59,815 nucleotides of DNA from Candidatus Dactylopiibacterium sp. (GCA_031119555.1 JAVHXQ010000017.1:1-59815); one strand, 5' to 3'. Positions 1-9,724 are shown, numbered from the stretch's first letter. The notes: generated by a model from the letters alone, not told the origin. Program-made: numbers and translations.

Positions 1-1975
1 CCGCACCACCTTCGATGCGGTCATTGCCACCCTGGTCGGTGATCGTGTCGTTGCCGCGCCCTCCCACAAGAAAATCGTCCTTGCCATTCAGCCCGACAAG
101 ACTATCGTCACCATCGCCTCCCAGCTGAACGTTGGCATAGCCCAGCGTAGCGAGATGCTGGTCAAGGGCATGTCCCTCCAGACTCCCGAAGCTACGCAAC
201 TGCTCCGCGAAGCCGGCGCCTCCCCGCAAGATGCAGATCCTCGAGTAAAACGCGCCCAGTCTGCTCTGGGCCAATTGCGGGTTCTCGGCGTATTGCGATT
301 CAAGCGCATTCACGACGGGCTCGAAATCCAGCTCGAAGGCCCCTTTCGTTTTGTTCCAGACCAGCCCGATCTGCCCGACAAGCGCATCTACCGCAGGTGC
401 ATCAAGCTGACTTTTCACGTAACCGACCAGCTTGTCGAAAGCCTGCAGCAAGATGTTGGCGGCCGGGGCATGCGGATTAGGGTCTGGCGTACCCCAGCAC
501 CACACGCCGACGTAGCTTTCACCCAGCAACGCTTCAAGACTCGCGAGCTTGCGCGCATCGCCGATCGCATTGCCATAGATCGTGGAGGCTGCACGGCTGG
601 CGGGATCGATACCTTCCACCCCCGCCCAAGCGTAAATGATCTGCGTGACCAGCGCCTCGCGCTCTACCGTGCCGCCCTCGGCCACGAAACGTTCGACCAG
701 CGCCTGCAGGTGCCCACTGCCGTCACGCGCCATTGCCTGGTGCAGGCTGCGCACGTTGCCGAACCCGGCGATATCGGGCAGCGCGGCAATGGTGGCTGAG
801 ACTGCCACTTTGTCCATCTCCGCCGTGCGCGCGGAGTCCACCGCGAACCACACGTCGGTCGCGGCTCGCGTGCTGCCATCCGCCGCCCTGTAACTGCCCA
901 CCAGACTGTGCGAATTGCCCTGAGCATCCACGAAAGAAGATGCAGCGGCCCCCGTGGCGACGGAACGCACCCCGGCCTGCACAAAACCCAGCAGCTCGCC
1001 GGCATCCGTCCGCCCGTTCTGGTTCGTGTCTTTCCAGATCTGCAGGCCCGCTGCGGCGGCTTCGGCCTCGTCCACCACGCCATCGCGATTGGCATCCAGC
1101 TCTTGCAAGGCAGCAAAGCCATTGGCCGCTTTCTGTCCGTTGGCCAGCAAGGTGTTGTCGCCAAACAGTTCGTTGCCGCCATTAATACTTCCGTCGGCGT
1201 TGCGATCCCTCGCCAGCAGACCATCGTCGCCTCCAACCCAGCCTGAAAGCTCCGAAAACCGGTTGCCGTCGTGGTCGAAATACACACCGGCAGCCAAAGC
1301 CGTCGTCTCCACTCCATCGCCGTCCAGATCGAGAATCAACGGGCTTCGGGTCGTGGCGGCTCGTTTGAAATCATCTTTCAACCCATCCAGAAAATCGTCG
1401 CGAGCCCGATCATGCTGACCAGCCGAACAGCAGTGGTCGCTAGACTCAAAGAACTTGAAAAATGCGTGTCCTGCGCTGGCATCGTCCCATCGAATACCAT
1501 TCGCATTTCTCACGAGAGCTGTCAGACGCGGATTAAATTCCGCCAAAGCGTCTCCAATTTGCTGGCGGTTCTGAACCAGCAAGGCAATGCCTTGAGCGGA
1601 CACTGCCAGCGCAGCGGCGGCTGGCTGATGAGGACCAGGAACCGCAGCTAGCACACCCGCGGTAGCGCCCAAGACGCCTAGCAGCGCAGCCATCTGATCT
1701 GCGCTACCCGCCTCTGCCGACATAAACGCTCCATAGCTCTTATTGTACGACACCAAGCCAGCAGCCAAACCCGAGCTGGAAGCAAGACAAGACCACGCCC
1801 CCCCTCGAAATATTGGGTTTGTCACACTAGATACAACATAGGCTCCGCTGGTCAGAAAACTAGCGAGATCCTCAGGAGAATAGGAAGCGCCGGCAGAGAA
1901 TGGATTAGTTCGGAGAGTCTCATCAACCGCCAGAATCAACTCACCAACTTGCGTAGAATTTGCTGTGCTATTCAT
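1..1975 (-). CDS. RTX-type calcium-binding protein, N-terminal part (runs off left edge)
   Basis: A minus-strand frame is open from the ATG at 1975 to the window edge, giving about 658 residues with no stop. A hydrophobic Ala/Gly/Val-rich stretch lies at about residues 94-134. The motif SPLILDLDGDGVET is at about 211-224. Three further EF-hand-like loops follow: DRNADGSINGGNE near 257, LDANRDGVVDEAE near 292 and KDTNQNGRTDAGE near 315. The last 40 visible residues start glycine-rich GGxGxDxL nonapeptides (GGDGDDSLVG, GGRGNDTI), typical of the RTX repeats that fold on Ca2+ after type I secretion. The architecture resembles FrpC-like secreted proteins; activity is unknown because the C-terminus is missing. 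The start overlaps the stop of the preceding membrane-protein gene in ATGA, so the two are probably translationally coupled. No type I exporter genes are in the window. Confidence 0.88.
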   Translation of the reverse strand, partial: MNSTANSTQVGELILAVDETLRTNPFSAGASYSPEDLASFLTSGAYVVSSVTNPIFRGGAWSCLASSSGLAAGLVSYNKSYGAFMSAEAGSADQMAALLGVLGATAGVLAAVPGPHQPAAAALAVSAQGIALLVQNRQQIGDALAEFNPRLTALVRNANGIRWDDASAGHAFFKFFESSDHCCSAGQHDRARDDFLDGLKDDFKRAATTRSPLILDLDGDGVETTALAAGVYFDHDGNRFSELSGWVGGDDGLLARDRNADGSINGGNELFGDNTLLANGQKAANGFAALQELDANRDGVVDEAEAAAAGLQIWKDTNQNGRTDAGELLGFVQAGVRSVATGAAASSFVDAQGNSHSLVGSYRAADGSTRAATDVWFAVDSARTAEMDKVAVSATIAALPDIAGFGNVRSLHQAMARDGSGHLQALVERFVAEGGTVEREALVTQIIYAWAGVEGIDPASRAASTIYGNAIGDARKLASLEALLGESYVGVWCWGTPDPNPHAPAANILLQAFDKLVGYVKSQLDAPAVDALVGQIGLVWNKTKGAFELDFEPVVNALESQYAENPQLAQSRLGAFYSRICILRGGAGFAEQLRSFGSLEGHALDQHLATLGYANVQLGGDGDDSLVGLNGKDDFLVGGRGNDTITDQGGNDRIEGGA

Positions 1976-2418
1976 TTTATGGAATTCCATATAAGCGCCA
2001 CAACAAAAAACCCCATCAAAATCCCACTAACTGTCGCAACAGCCAGCCTAACAACCAAAAACGTCGAGATCTGAACGGGCCCCAAACCTCTTTCAACCAT
2101 TACACGAAAGTCTTGAACCGAAGGGAAAAAACCAGTCTCGCAGAAGTGTTTCGCAAACAGCTTTCTACAGAACAGAGAAAATATCGAAATCACAGCAATA
2201 AGGCATACCAATCCGAACCTCACCCCACCCCGCAGTTCAACCAAATAAATCCAGACACCATACAAAGATGGAAGCGACACACGGACCAGCTCATTGACAG
2301 AAGGAATCAAAGGCAAGAACAGAAAAACCCCTACAAAATACGTAAAATAGACTGCCGCTTTCTCCGCCCTAACCATAGACTTCAAGAAACCAGGCAAAAC
2401 CTCTCCGCCGTCACACAT
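1972..2418 (-). CDS. Small multi-pass membrane protein coupled to the RTX gene
   Basis: A 148-residue protein of unrecognised family. AGGAG lies 9 bases before the ATG at 2418, which supports the start. Clear hydrophobic segments are at about residues 20-40, 68-84 and 119-143, with a weaker one near 50-62, so it is probably an inner-membrane protein. Its TGA stop overlaps the RTX gene's ATG (ATGA), indicating joint expression. The GC content is much lower than that of the core genes, consistent with horizontal acquisition. A role as immunity, accessory or secretion helper for the RTX protein is inferred from position only. Confidence 0.72.
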   Translation of the reverse strand: MCDGGEVLPGFLKSMVRAEKAAVYFTYFVGVFLFLPLIPSVNELVRVSLPSLYGVWIYLVELRGGVRFGLVCLIAVISIFSLFCRKLFAKHFCETGFFPSVQDFRVMVERGLGPVQISTFLVVRLAVATVSGILMGFFVVALIWNSIK

Positions 2419-2541
2419 CGCCAGCCACTCCTATTTAAGACCCAAATCAAAGCAAGGAAGCACATATAACTCCACAGCCCTAATACCTAATCACGCAACC
2501 CTTGGGTTTATCAAACCAGAAGCAGAAATCCCGACTTCCAC

Positions 2542-2884
2542 CAAAGCCTAGAGCGCTCGCCCCGGTGGACACAACTACCTATTTAAGCCAAGGGAAATCC
2601 TGGGTACGGGCGACTGACATAAAAAATACCCGACATCCTGAGAACCAGCGAGGCGCGTAAAGATAGAAATATGATTTCTCGTCAAAGCGTCACTTTTTTT
2701 CATCAAGGGTTTGCGTCTGCGCGTTATTGCGGCTTGTATTCTTGTTCAACTCGTAACGCTTCCGTATGGCTCAAGACGCAACGGGTAAATACCTCATAGG
2801 AAACAGGTGCAGTTTCTCAGCCCTTTTTCCGTCGGCACGAGGCGATCAGGACGGATAAGTCGACACAGGGCTCGTCCGCTCGCC
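2542..2884. repeat. Interspersed repeat, copy A (343 bp)
   Basis: First of four related copies of a sequence that begins with CAAAGCCTAGAGC and continues through ACTACCT.TTTAAGCC, GAGAACCAGCGAGGCG, CGTCAAAGC, GGTGCAGTTTCTCAGCCC and GGCACGAGGCGATCAG. Copy A diverges from the others at about 2884. On the minus strand the first half could encode a 42-residue peptide starting MKKSDALTRNHISIF. That reading frame is shifted between copies near its end, so it is probably not a maintained gene. Confidence 0.8.
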
Positions 2885-2973
2885 ACCCCACCCGCGATAC
2901 GGTAATAGGTCGCAATAGCCAAGGCTTCTGATTGCGCGACGACAATCCCTGCCCTCGTGATGAATACATACAT
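2794..2973 (-). pseudogene. 59-codon ORF with strong ribosome binding site, probably truncated by repeat A
   Basis: AGGAGG sits 7 bases upstream of the ATG at 2973, one of the best ribosome binding sites in the window, so translation here is likely. The first ~30 residues (MYVFITRAGIVVAQSEALAI and on to about residue 30) are unique. The remaining ~29 residues are read through repeat A, in the same frame as a similar tail in repeat D, and end at 2794. This looks like the front of a gene whose original 3' part was replaced by the repeat. The original product is not recognised. Confidence 0.45.
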
Positions 2974-3250
2974 TTCTATTCCTCCTGTCTCACACGAATC
3001 CACCAAGCGTCTCGACCGCTCAGCGCCACATTGAAATCAAAGCCCCGCAACCACCAACTTCAATCGTATAAAAACCGAATACGCACCAATACAAACATCA
3101 AAACCCATGACGCATCAAAACCTAGGCCGTCACAAAAAACTGAAAAACACGACCAAAAAACACTAAAATCAGTACAGAAGAACTTATCGCTTGTATGAAA
3201 CTTCAATCCAGGGATCCGGATTACAAACACACCCCAACAAACAACTCGTT
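2974..3250. other. AT-rich spacer
   Basis: A low-GC stretch between the 79-residue membrane-protein gene and the 59-codon ORF. It lies immediately upstream of the strong ribosome binding site at 2974-2990 on the minus strand, so it probably carries that ORF's promoter. No clear promoter elements are seen. Confidence 0.4.
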
Positions 3251-3490
3251 CTATCTATTTCTGTGTTCCACAAACGCCACGACCGCCATAACAACCCCAC
3301 AGGCAAAAGCGAACATCCATGGAGCGCTCGGCCCGAAAGAATCCCGCAAAATCCAAAACAGTCTCTCCATCCCAATTGATCTAGGTCCCGGCTCAGGCCA
3401 TATACCAAAGAAGTAGGATCCAGATATAACAAAAGAAGCTGCCGATAAGAATAACGCACTCCTAGTACGATCCATCTTCGTGAATTTCAT
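3251..3490 (-). CDS. Small two-helix membrane protein
   Basis: A 79-residue protein (MKFTKMDRTRSALFLSA start). An AGGGG/GGAG element lies 3-5 bases before the ATG at 3490; longer upstream starts lack one. Hydrophobic helices are at about residues 11-31 and 56-73, with a charged tail ending HRNR. The family is not recognised. It sits just downstream, on the minus strand, of repeat B, the same position that the other small membrane-protein genes hold relative to their repeats. The GC content is low. Confidence 0.55.
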   Translation of the reverse strand: MKFTKMDRTRSALFLSAASFVISGSYFFGIWPEPGPRSIGMERLFWILRDSFGPSAPWMFAFACGVVMAVVAFVEHRNR

Positions 3491-3640
3491 GGACTCCCCT
3501 TTCTTCCCATGAATTTTATTCACACGACCACCCTTACGAATGCCGACATAGCCGTCAAAAGCAACTACTCGAAACCCGCCCCCGAAGAAAGCCACTGTGC
3601 GAGTCGTTTTTCCGAGAGCTGCACCCCCACAGAAGGTCGC

Positions 3641-4058
3641 CAAAGCCTATAGCACCCCTTCCGTTCAGCACAACTACCTATTTAAGCCAAGGGAAATCCT
3701 GGGTACGGGCGACTGACTTAAAAAAATGCCCGGCATCCTGAGAACCAGCGAGGCGCGCAAAGATAGAAATATGATTTCTCGTCAAAGCATCGCTTTTTTT
3801 CATCAAGGGGTTGCGTCTGCGCGTTATTGCGGCTTGAATTCTTGTTCAACTCGTAACGTTTCCGTATGGCTCAAGAAGCAACGGGTAAATCCCTAATGGG
3901 AAACAGGTGCAGTTTCTCAGCCCTTTTTCCGTCGGCACGAGGCGATCAGAACGGATAAGTCGACACAGGGCTCGCCCGCGCGCCAGAGCCGGACCGTATG
4001 AGGGCGAGTTGGGGTCGTGCAGGTGTAGAGGCGGTGCGTGGAGGTTCAGTGGCCGTCA
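3641..4058. repeat. Interspersed repeat, copy B (about 418 bp)
   Basis: Begins CAAAGCCTATAGC at 3641 and matches copy A closely to about 3990. It then continues, matching copy D more loosely (GTGCAGGTGTAG, GTGGAGGTT, GTGGCCG), to about 4058, where it enters the IS3-family remnant. It is the most complete copy together with D. Confidence 0.78.
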
Positions 4059-4420
4059 AGATTGGCTGCACACCGCAAACCTTGCTGGCTTGGGTGCGTC
4101 GGCATGAGCGGGATAGCGGCCAGCGCGAAGGCCCGACGACGACGGATCAGAAGCGCATCAAAGAACTGGAACGCGAGGTCCGTGAACGCATTGCCGCGCG
4201 TCCCGATAGCAGCGGTACGGCCGATAACTTCGTGAAAACGATGAAGCGCGACTACATTGCCTTCACGCCCAAACCGATTGAGCCGACTGCAATGCGCAAT
4301 CTGACCATCGCCTTCGAGCATTACAACTATTTTCACCCCCACAGCGCGCTGGTCTATCACACGCCACGCGAACTCCGCCGCCGGGCGGCTTCATCAACTC
4401 AACTTCGACGCCGTGTCAGG
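4031..4420 (+). mobile_element. IS3-family transposase remnant (OrfA-OrfB with internal deletion)
   Basis: The plus-strand translation contains an OrfA helix-turn-helix piece ([20 protein letters not shown], then [10 protein letters not shown]). It is joined directly to the C-terminal end of an OrfB integrase ([38 protein letters not shown]). The whole DDE catalytic core between them is missing, so it cannot transpose. The join lies near 4200. It stays in frame, but no plausible start or promoter precedes it, so it is treated as a dead remnant. The element's terminal repeats could not be assigned. Confidence 0.8.
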
Positions 4421-4456
4421 ATATATAGGAAAAACCCACTACGCACCATTCCCATT

Positions 4457-4936
4457 TCATTCCCCTCCATCCAAATACAACCTACGCTTAACAACCCTCA
4501 CTGCGGAGCGGGTTGTACATACAGACTCGTATCCAAAACCAAGCTCCGAGCCTCTGCGAAACCTTATTTCCCAAGGGATTCTTTTCTCTCTAAAAACCCA
4601 CAACACAAAAAAGCCGTCATCCACGATCACACTAAACCCATCCATTTTTTCCCCCGCCATACCTTCCATAGCCTCCTTTGTCATATAGGTCGACTGAATG
4701 CACAGCTTTCGTATCCTCTCTGCAGAGAACTTCTGTAGATCAATAGACACCTCTTCCTCTCTGGCATGACGAACTTCATCAAGAAGCCGTTTCTTTACAC
4801 CAACACCACCAAAGAAAGACAGAGACAGATAACCCATCGCCGCACACAAAATTCCAACAAAAACAAAAATCTTTGCAACCTTTCCTGCATTCAAATCACA
4901 CCTCACTTCTTCATCAATCGCGCGCCAGAAAAACAC
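4457..4936 (-). CDS. Membrane-anchored protein, duplicated family copy 1
   Basis: A frame of up to 159 residues from a GTG at 4936. One hydrophobic segment ([20 protein letters not shown]) is near the N-terminus, followed by ~110 mostly soluble residues with [18 protein letters not shown] near the end. This suggests a single-pass protein with a large exposed domain. The start is uncertain: GTG at 4936 has a weak GGGG element, while a TTG at 4894 is preceded by GAGGTG at a good distance and is conserved in copy 2. Upstream, a 22-codon ORF (MRFRYNRFAWCCF...) with AGAGGG before its ATG runs in the same frame but ends in TAA. The protein is nearly identical to copy 2; the family is not recognised. 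Confidence 0.6.
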   Translation of the reverse strand: MFFWRAIDEEVRCDLNAGKVAKIFVFVGILCAAMGYLSLSFFGGVGVKKRLLDEVRHAREEEVSIDLQKFSAERIRKLCIQSTYMTKEAMEGMAGEKMDGFSVIVDDGFFVLWVFREKRIPWEIRFRRGSELGFGYESVCTTRSAVRVVKRRLYLDGGE

Positions 4937-5040
4937 CGCCCCAACCCATCGTTAAATCCAACACCAGATCACAGCACTCCGAAAGCAGCACCAAGCGAAT
5001 CTGTTATATCGAAATCGCATCACCCTCTTCAGAAGACCGT

Positions 5041-5228
5041 CAAAGCCTAGAGCGCCCCTTCCGTTCAGCACAACTACCTATTTAAGCCAAGGGAAATCCT
5101 GAGTACGGGCAACTGACGTAAAAAATGCCCGGCATCCTGAGAACCAGCGAGGCGCGCAAAGATAGAAATATGATTTCTCGTCAAAGCGTCACTTTTTTTC
5201 ATCAAGGGGTTGCGTCTGCGCGTTATTT
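5041..5228. repeat. Interspersed repeat, copy C (truncated)
   Basis: Begins CAAAGCCTAGAGC at 5041 and matches copy B base for base over most of its length as far as GCGTTATT. There it jumps directly into the IS3 OrfB tail. About 500 bp present in the copy B module are missing, apparently lost between short TATT matches. Confidence 0.82.
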
Positions 5229-5320
5229 CACCCCCGCAGCGCGCTGGTCTATCGCACGCCACGCGAACTCCGCCACCGGGCTGCTTCATCAACTCAACTG
5301 CGACGCCGTGTCAGGAGATA
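5227..5320 (+). mobile_element. IS3-family OrfB C-terminal scrap
   Basis: About 94 bp nearly identical to 4331-4424. It encodes the end of an IS3-family integrase (FHPRSALVYRTPRELRHRAA) and the following CGACGCCGTGTCAGG. It is all that remains of the transposase in this module after the deletion. Confidence 0.78.
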
Positions 5321-5352
5321 TAGGGAAAAACCCACCACGCACCATTCCCATT

Positions 5353-5802
5353 TCATTCCCCTCCATCCAAATACAACCTACGCTTAACAACCCTCACTGC
5401 GGAGCGGGTTGTACATACAGACTCGTATCCAAAACCAAGCTCCGAGCCTCTGCGAAACCTTATTTCCCAAGGGATTCTTTTCTCTCTAAAAACCCACAAC
5501 ACAAAAAAGCCGTCATCCACGATCACACTAAACCCATCCATTTTTTCCCCCGCCATACCTTCCATAGCCTCCTTTGTCATATAGGTCGACTGAATGCACA
5601 GCTTTCGTATCCTCTCTGCAGAGAACTTCTGTAGATCAATAGACACATCTTCCTCTCTGGCAGGACGAACTTCATCAAGAAGCCGTTTCTTTACACCAAC
5701 ACCACCAAAGAAAGACGGAGACAGATAACCCATCGCCGCACACAAAATTCCAACAAAAGCAAAGATCTTTGCAACCTTTCCTGCATTCAAATCACACCTC
5801 AC
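5353..5802 (-). CDS. Membrane-anchored protein, duplicated family copy 2
   Basis: A 149-codon frame from GTG 5802, differing from copy 1 at only a handful of residues (for example P/H and D/E changes near residues 47-52). The upstream extension seen in copy 1 is closed here by a TAA immediately before the GTG (copy 1 has GAA), plus one extra G further up. The alternative TTG start at 5790, with GAGGTG before it, is intact in both copies and may be the real start. The predicted topology is the same: one N-terminal membrane segment and an exposed ~110-residue domain. Function is unknown. Confidence 0.55.
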   Translation of the reverse strand: MRCDLNAGKVAKIFAFVGILCAAMGYLSPSFFGGVGVKKRLLDEVRPAREEDVSIDLQKFSAERIRKLCIQSTYMTKEAMEGMAGEKMDGFSVIVDDGFFVLWVFREKRIPWEIRFRRGSELGFGYESVCTTRSAVRVVKRRLYLDGGE

Positions 5803-5937
5803 TTATTCATCAATCGCGCGCCAGAAAAACACCGCCCCCAACCCCTCGTTAAATCCAACACCAGACCACAGCACTCCGAAAAAAGCACCAAGCGAATCTG
5901 TTATATCGAAATCGCATCACCCTCTTCAGAAGGCCAT

Positions 5938-6353
5938 CAAAGCCTAGAGCACCCCTTCTGGTGGACGCAACTACCTGTTTAAGCCACAAAAACACCTCAG
6001 CACGGACGGCTGAAGCGAAAAAACACCCGGCATCCCAAAGCCAGCGAGAGGCGTAGAAACCGCATTGTATTTTCCCGTCAAAACACCATCTTTTTGCACC
6101 AATGGCTGGCGGCCGCGCGTTGCTGCGGCTTTAATCTTTGTTCAGTTCATGACGTTGCCGTATGGCGCACGAAGCAACGGGTAAATACCTCATGGGAAAC
6201 AGGTGCAGTTTCTCAGCCCTTTTCCCGTCGGCACGAGGCGATCAGAACGAATGGGTCGACACAGGGCTCGCCCGCGCGCCAGAGCCGTACCGCATGAGAA
6301 CGAATTGCGGCCGTGCAGGTGTGGTGGCTGTGGGTGGAGGTTATGTGGCCGAG
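5938..6353. repeat. Interspersed repeat, copy D (divergent)
   Basis: Begins CAAAGCCTAGAGC at 5938. The first half has drifted (ACTACCTGTTTAAGCCA, CGGCATCCCAAAGCC). From about 6170 it matches copies A and B closely (GCAACGGGTAAATACCTC, GGTGCAGTTTCTCAGCCC, GTCGACACAGGGCTCGCCCG) and continues loosely to GTGGCCG at 6353. It is the oldest-looking copy of the set. Confidence 0.75.
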
Positions 6354-6470
6354 AGCCTCGGTTTGTTTCCGAGAGGGGCAGAAGAGAAGGGCGTAAGCGA
6401 ATGCAGCGGCGTGCGTCTGTACCCGGGCAATTCACAGGCAGGGGATTGCAGAAGCAACGGCGATACGCCT

Positions 6471-6516
6471 GGGCTTGGGCTTGGGCTTGGGCTTGGGCTT
6501 GGGCTTGGGCTTGGGC
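6471..6516. repeat. (GGGCTT)7 hexanucleotide tandem repeat
   Basis: Seven perfect GGGCTT units followed by GGGC. This gives eight GGG runs on the plus strand separated by 3-base CTT loops, the spacing that favours a G-quadruplex. It lies outside any gene that can be supported. Overlapping frames merely give GL, AW or QA dipeptide runs. Confidence 0.93.
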
Positions 6517-6599
6517 GCAGAAGAATGCCTTGACCCGCCGAGCGGTCAACGTGGGATCGCTCTTGCGAATGCGGGGGCAGGAGTCGTGAGCTTTGGCGC

Positions 6600-6700
6600 C
6601 TGATGCAGGCTGCGCACGTTGCCAGATCCGGCTATATCGGGCAGCGCAGAAAGGGCGGCGGAGGCAGCAAGCGCATCCCTCTCGGTGGTACGCGTGGCGC
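6600..6700 (-). pseudogene. Fragment of a second RTX-like gene
   Basis: The minus-strand translation gives TERDALAASAALSALPDIAG followed by SGNVRSLHQA. This matches SATIAALPDIAGFGNVRSLH of the RTX protein at the left edge (nucleotides about 735-810), also on the minus strand. Flanking sequence does not match and the frame is soon interrupted, so only a scrap of a paralogue survives. It shows that RTX-like coding sequence once extended to this end of the accessory region. Confidence 0.72.
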
Positions 6701-7030
6701 GATGAATTTCACCGGGGCGGGCCAGGGCAGCAAGCCCGCCCACGCTGGATCTGTGCGCGGGAACGACAACGGGGCGTCCATGCCGGCCCTGTGCTTGCAA
6801 CGCTGCCGCAAGAGCGGGCGGGCGAATCGCCGCCCGGTCCGGCGGTGAGGCGGGCCCTGAATGACATGAACGCGGCAGATGCGGGAAGGCACAAGGGGCA
6901 AAGCCCTAGCGGGGGCGCAGCCCGATCAGTGGTGCGGGCCGATCAAATCTGGGGAGGTATCCGGGTTCTTCCGGTATGATCCCGGGCGATCCATCTTGCC
7001 CGAGAAGCTGCGAAGGCTTGCTGCAGCTGG
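6701..7030. other. Intergenic, nothing recognised
   Basis: High-GC sequence between the RTX fragment and tRNA-Leu. Short frames on both strands show no ribosome binding site or family resemblance. This marks the transition from accessory to core DNA; no clear tRNA-derived attachment repeat was found. Confidence 0.4.
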
Positions 7031-7115
7031 TGGTGCCGGGAAAGGGACTCGAACCCTTACACCTTGCGGCGGCGGATTTTGAATCCGCTGCGTCTACCGA
7101 TTCCGCCACCCCGGC
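7031..7115 (-). tRNA. tRNA-Leu (CAA)
   Basis: 85 nt including an encoded CCA. The acceptor GCCGGGG pairs with the 3' UCCCGGC. The anticodon arm GCGGA-TTCAAAA-TCCGC gives CAA. There is a long variable arm, as expected for Leu, and the T-loop is GTTCGAGTC. It lies at the edge of the accessory region, a common integration site for islands. Confidence 0.96.
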
Positions 7116-7129
7116 ACGGGGAGCCGGCG

Positions 7130-7158
7130 ATTATGTCTGAAGCCTCGCGGCAACTCAA
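7130..7158 (-). promoter_or_regulatory. Sigma-70 promoter of tRNA-Leu
   Basis: On the minus strand TTGAGT (7158-7153) and CATAAT (7135-7130) are separated by exactly 17 bases. Transcription would begin about 7 bases after the -10, next to the mature tRNA 5' end at 7115. Confidence 0.7.
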
Positions 7159-7166
7159 GTTGCCCC

Positions 7167-9322
<2,156 letters not shown>

Positions 9323-9351
9323 TGTCAGAGGGCAGGCCCGCATGGGCAGGC

Positions 9352-9360
9352 TGCTATACT
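9352..9360 (+). promoter_or_regulatory. Extended -10 promoter before yajC
   Basis: TGCTATACT is a close match to the extended -10 element TGnTATAAT. It lies in the 78-base tgt-yajC gap, and no good -35 is present. It would give yajC-secD-secF a promoter of their own besides read-through from tgt. Confidence 0.5.
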
Positions 9361-9400
9361 CGACCGCTTTGCATTTCCACTTACACAGACGGAGTAGACA

Positions 9401-9724
9401 ATGATTTCCGACGCTTTCGCCCAGACCGCAGGTGCCGCTCAGTCAGGAGGCGGCTGGATGGGCCTGCTGCCCATGGTGCTGATGTTCGTGGTGCTGTACT
9501 TCCTGATGATCCGTCCGCAGATGAAGAAGGCCAAGGAACACAAGGCCCTGCTCGACGCGCTCGCCGTCGACGACGAAGTGATCACCAACGGCGGCATCGC
9601 CGGCCGCATCGCCAGCGTGGGCGAGACCTTCGTGAAGGTCGAGATCGCCACGGGCGTCCAGATCTCCGTGCAGAAGCCGGCGATCGCCGCCGTGCTGCCC
9701 AAGGGCACGCTGAAGAACGCGTAA
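9401..9724 (+). CDS. yajC: Sec translocase accessory subunit YajC
   Basis: 107 residues. A single membrane helix (MGLLPMVLMFVVLYFLMIRPQMKKAKEH) is followed by a small cytoplasmic domain with the family's DDEVITNGGIAGRI and VQISVQKPAI segments. YajC binds SecDF and YidC at the inner membrane. GGAGTAGACA precedes the ATG. It is the first gene of the yajC-secD-secF group. Confidence 0.95.
   Translation: MISDAFAQTAGAAQSGGGWMGLLPMVLMFVVLYFLMIRPQMKKAKEHKALLDALAVDDEVITNGGIAGRIASVGETFVKVEIATGVQISVQKPAIAAVLPKGTLKNA

Larger units (their letters stand above)
5227..5945. repeat. Near-identical direct duplication of 4331-5050
   Basis: About 720 bp repeat the segment 4331-5050 with few substitutions, covering the OrfB tail, the membrane-protein ORF and its upstream region. 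Both copies begin and end at CAAAGCCTAGAGC repeat boundaries (3641-5040 and 5041-5937 as whole modules), so one module was duplicated in tandem. The high identity implies a recent event or gene conversion. Confidence 0.85.

Noticed and set aside
155..1651. Several plus-strand frames over the left-edge gene
   Set aside because: The minus strand carries a continuous RTX-type protein with calcium-binding motifs; the plus-strand frames have no features.
3998..4738. 246-codon plus-strand frame read as an intact transposase
   Set aside because: It joins an OrfA piece directly to the end of OrfB without the DDE core, and its last third is the antisense of the membrane-protein gene.
2542..6353. CRISPR array or integron for the dispersed repeats
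   Set aside because: The repeats are hundreds of bases long, irregularly spaced and few, and no cas or integrase genes are present.
6162..6533. Plus-strand ORF encoding a Gly-Leu repeat
   Set aside because: It spans repeat D and the hexanucleotide tract with no ribosome binding site; the repeat simply leaves frames open.
6353..7115. tRNA-Leu as attachment site of the accessory region
   Set aside because: No integrase gene and no second copy of the tRNA 3' end were found within the window; the other boundary lies outside it.
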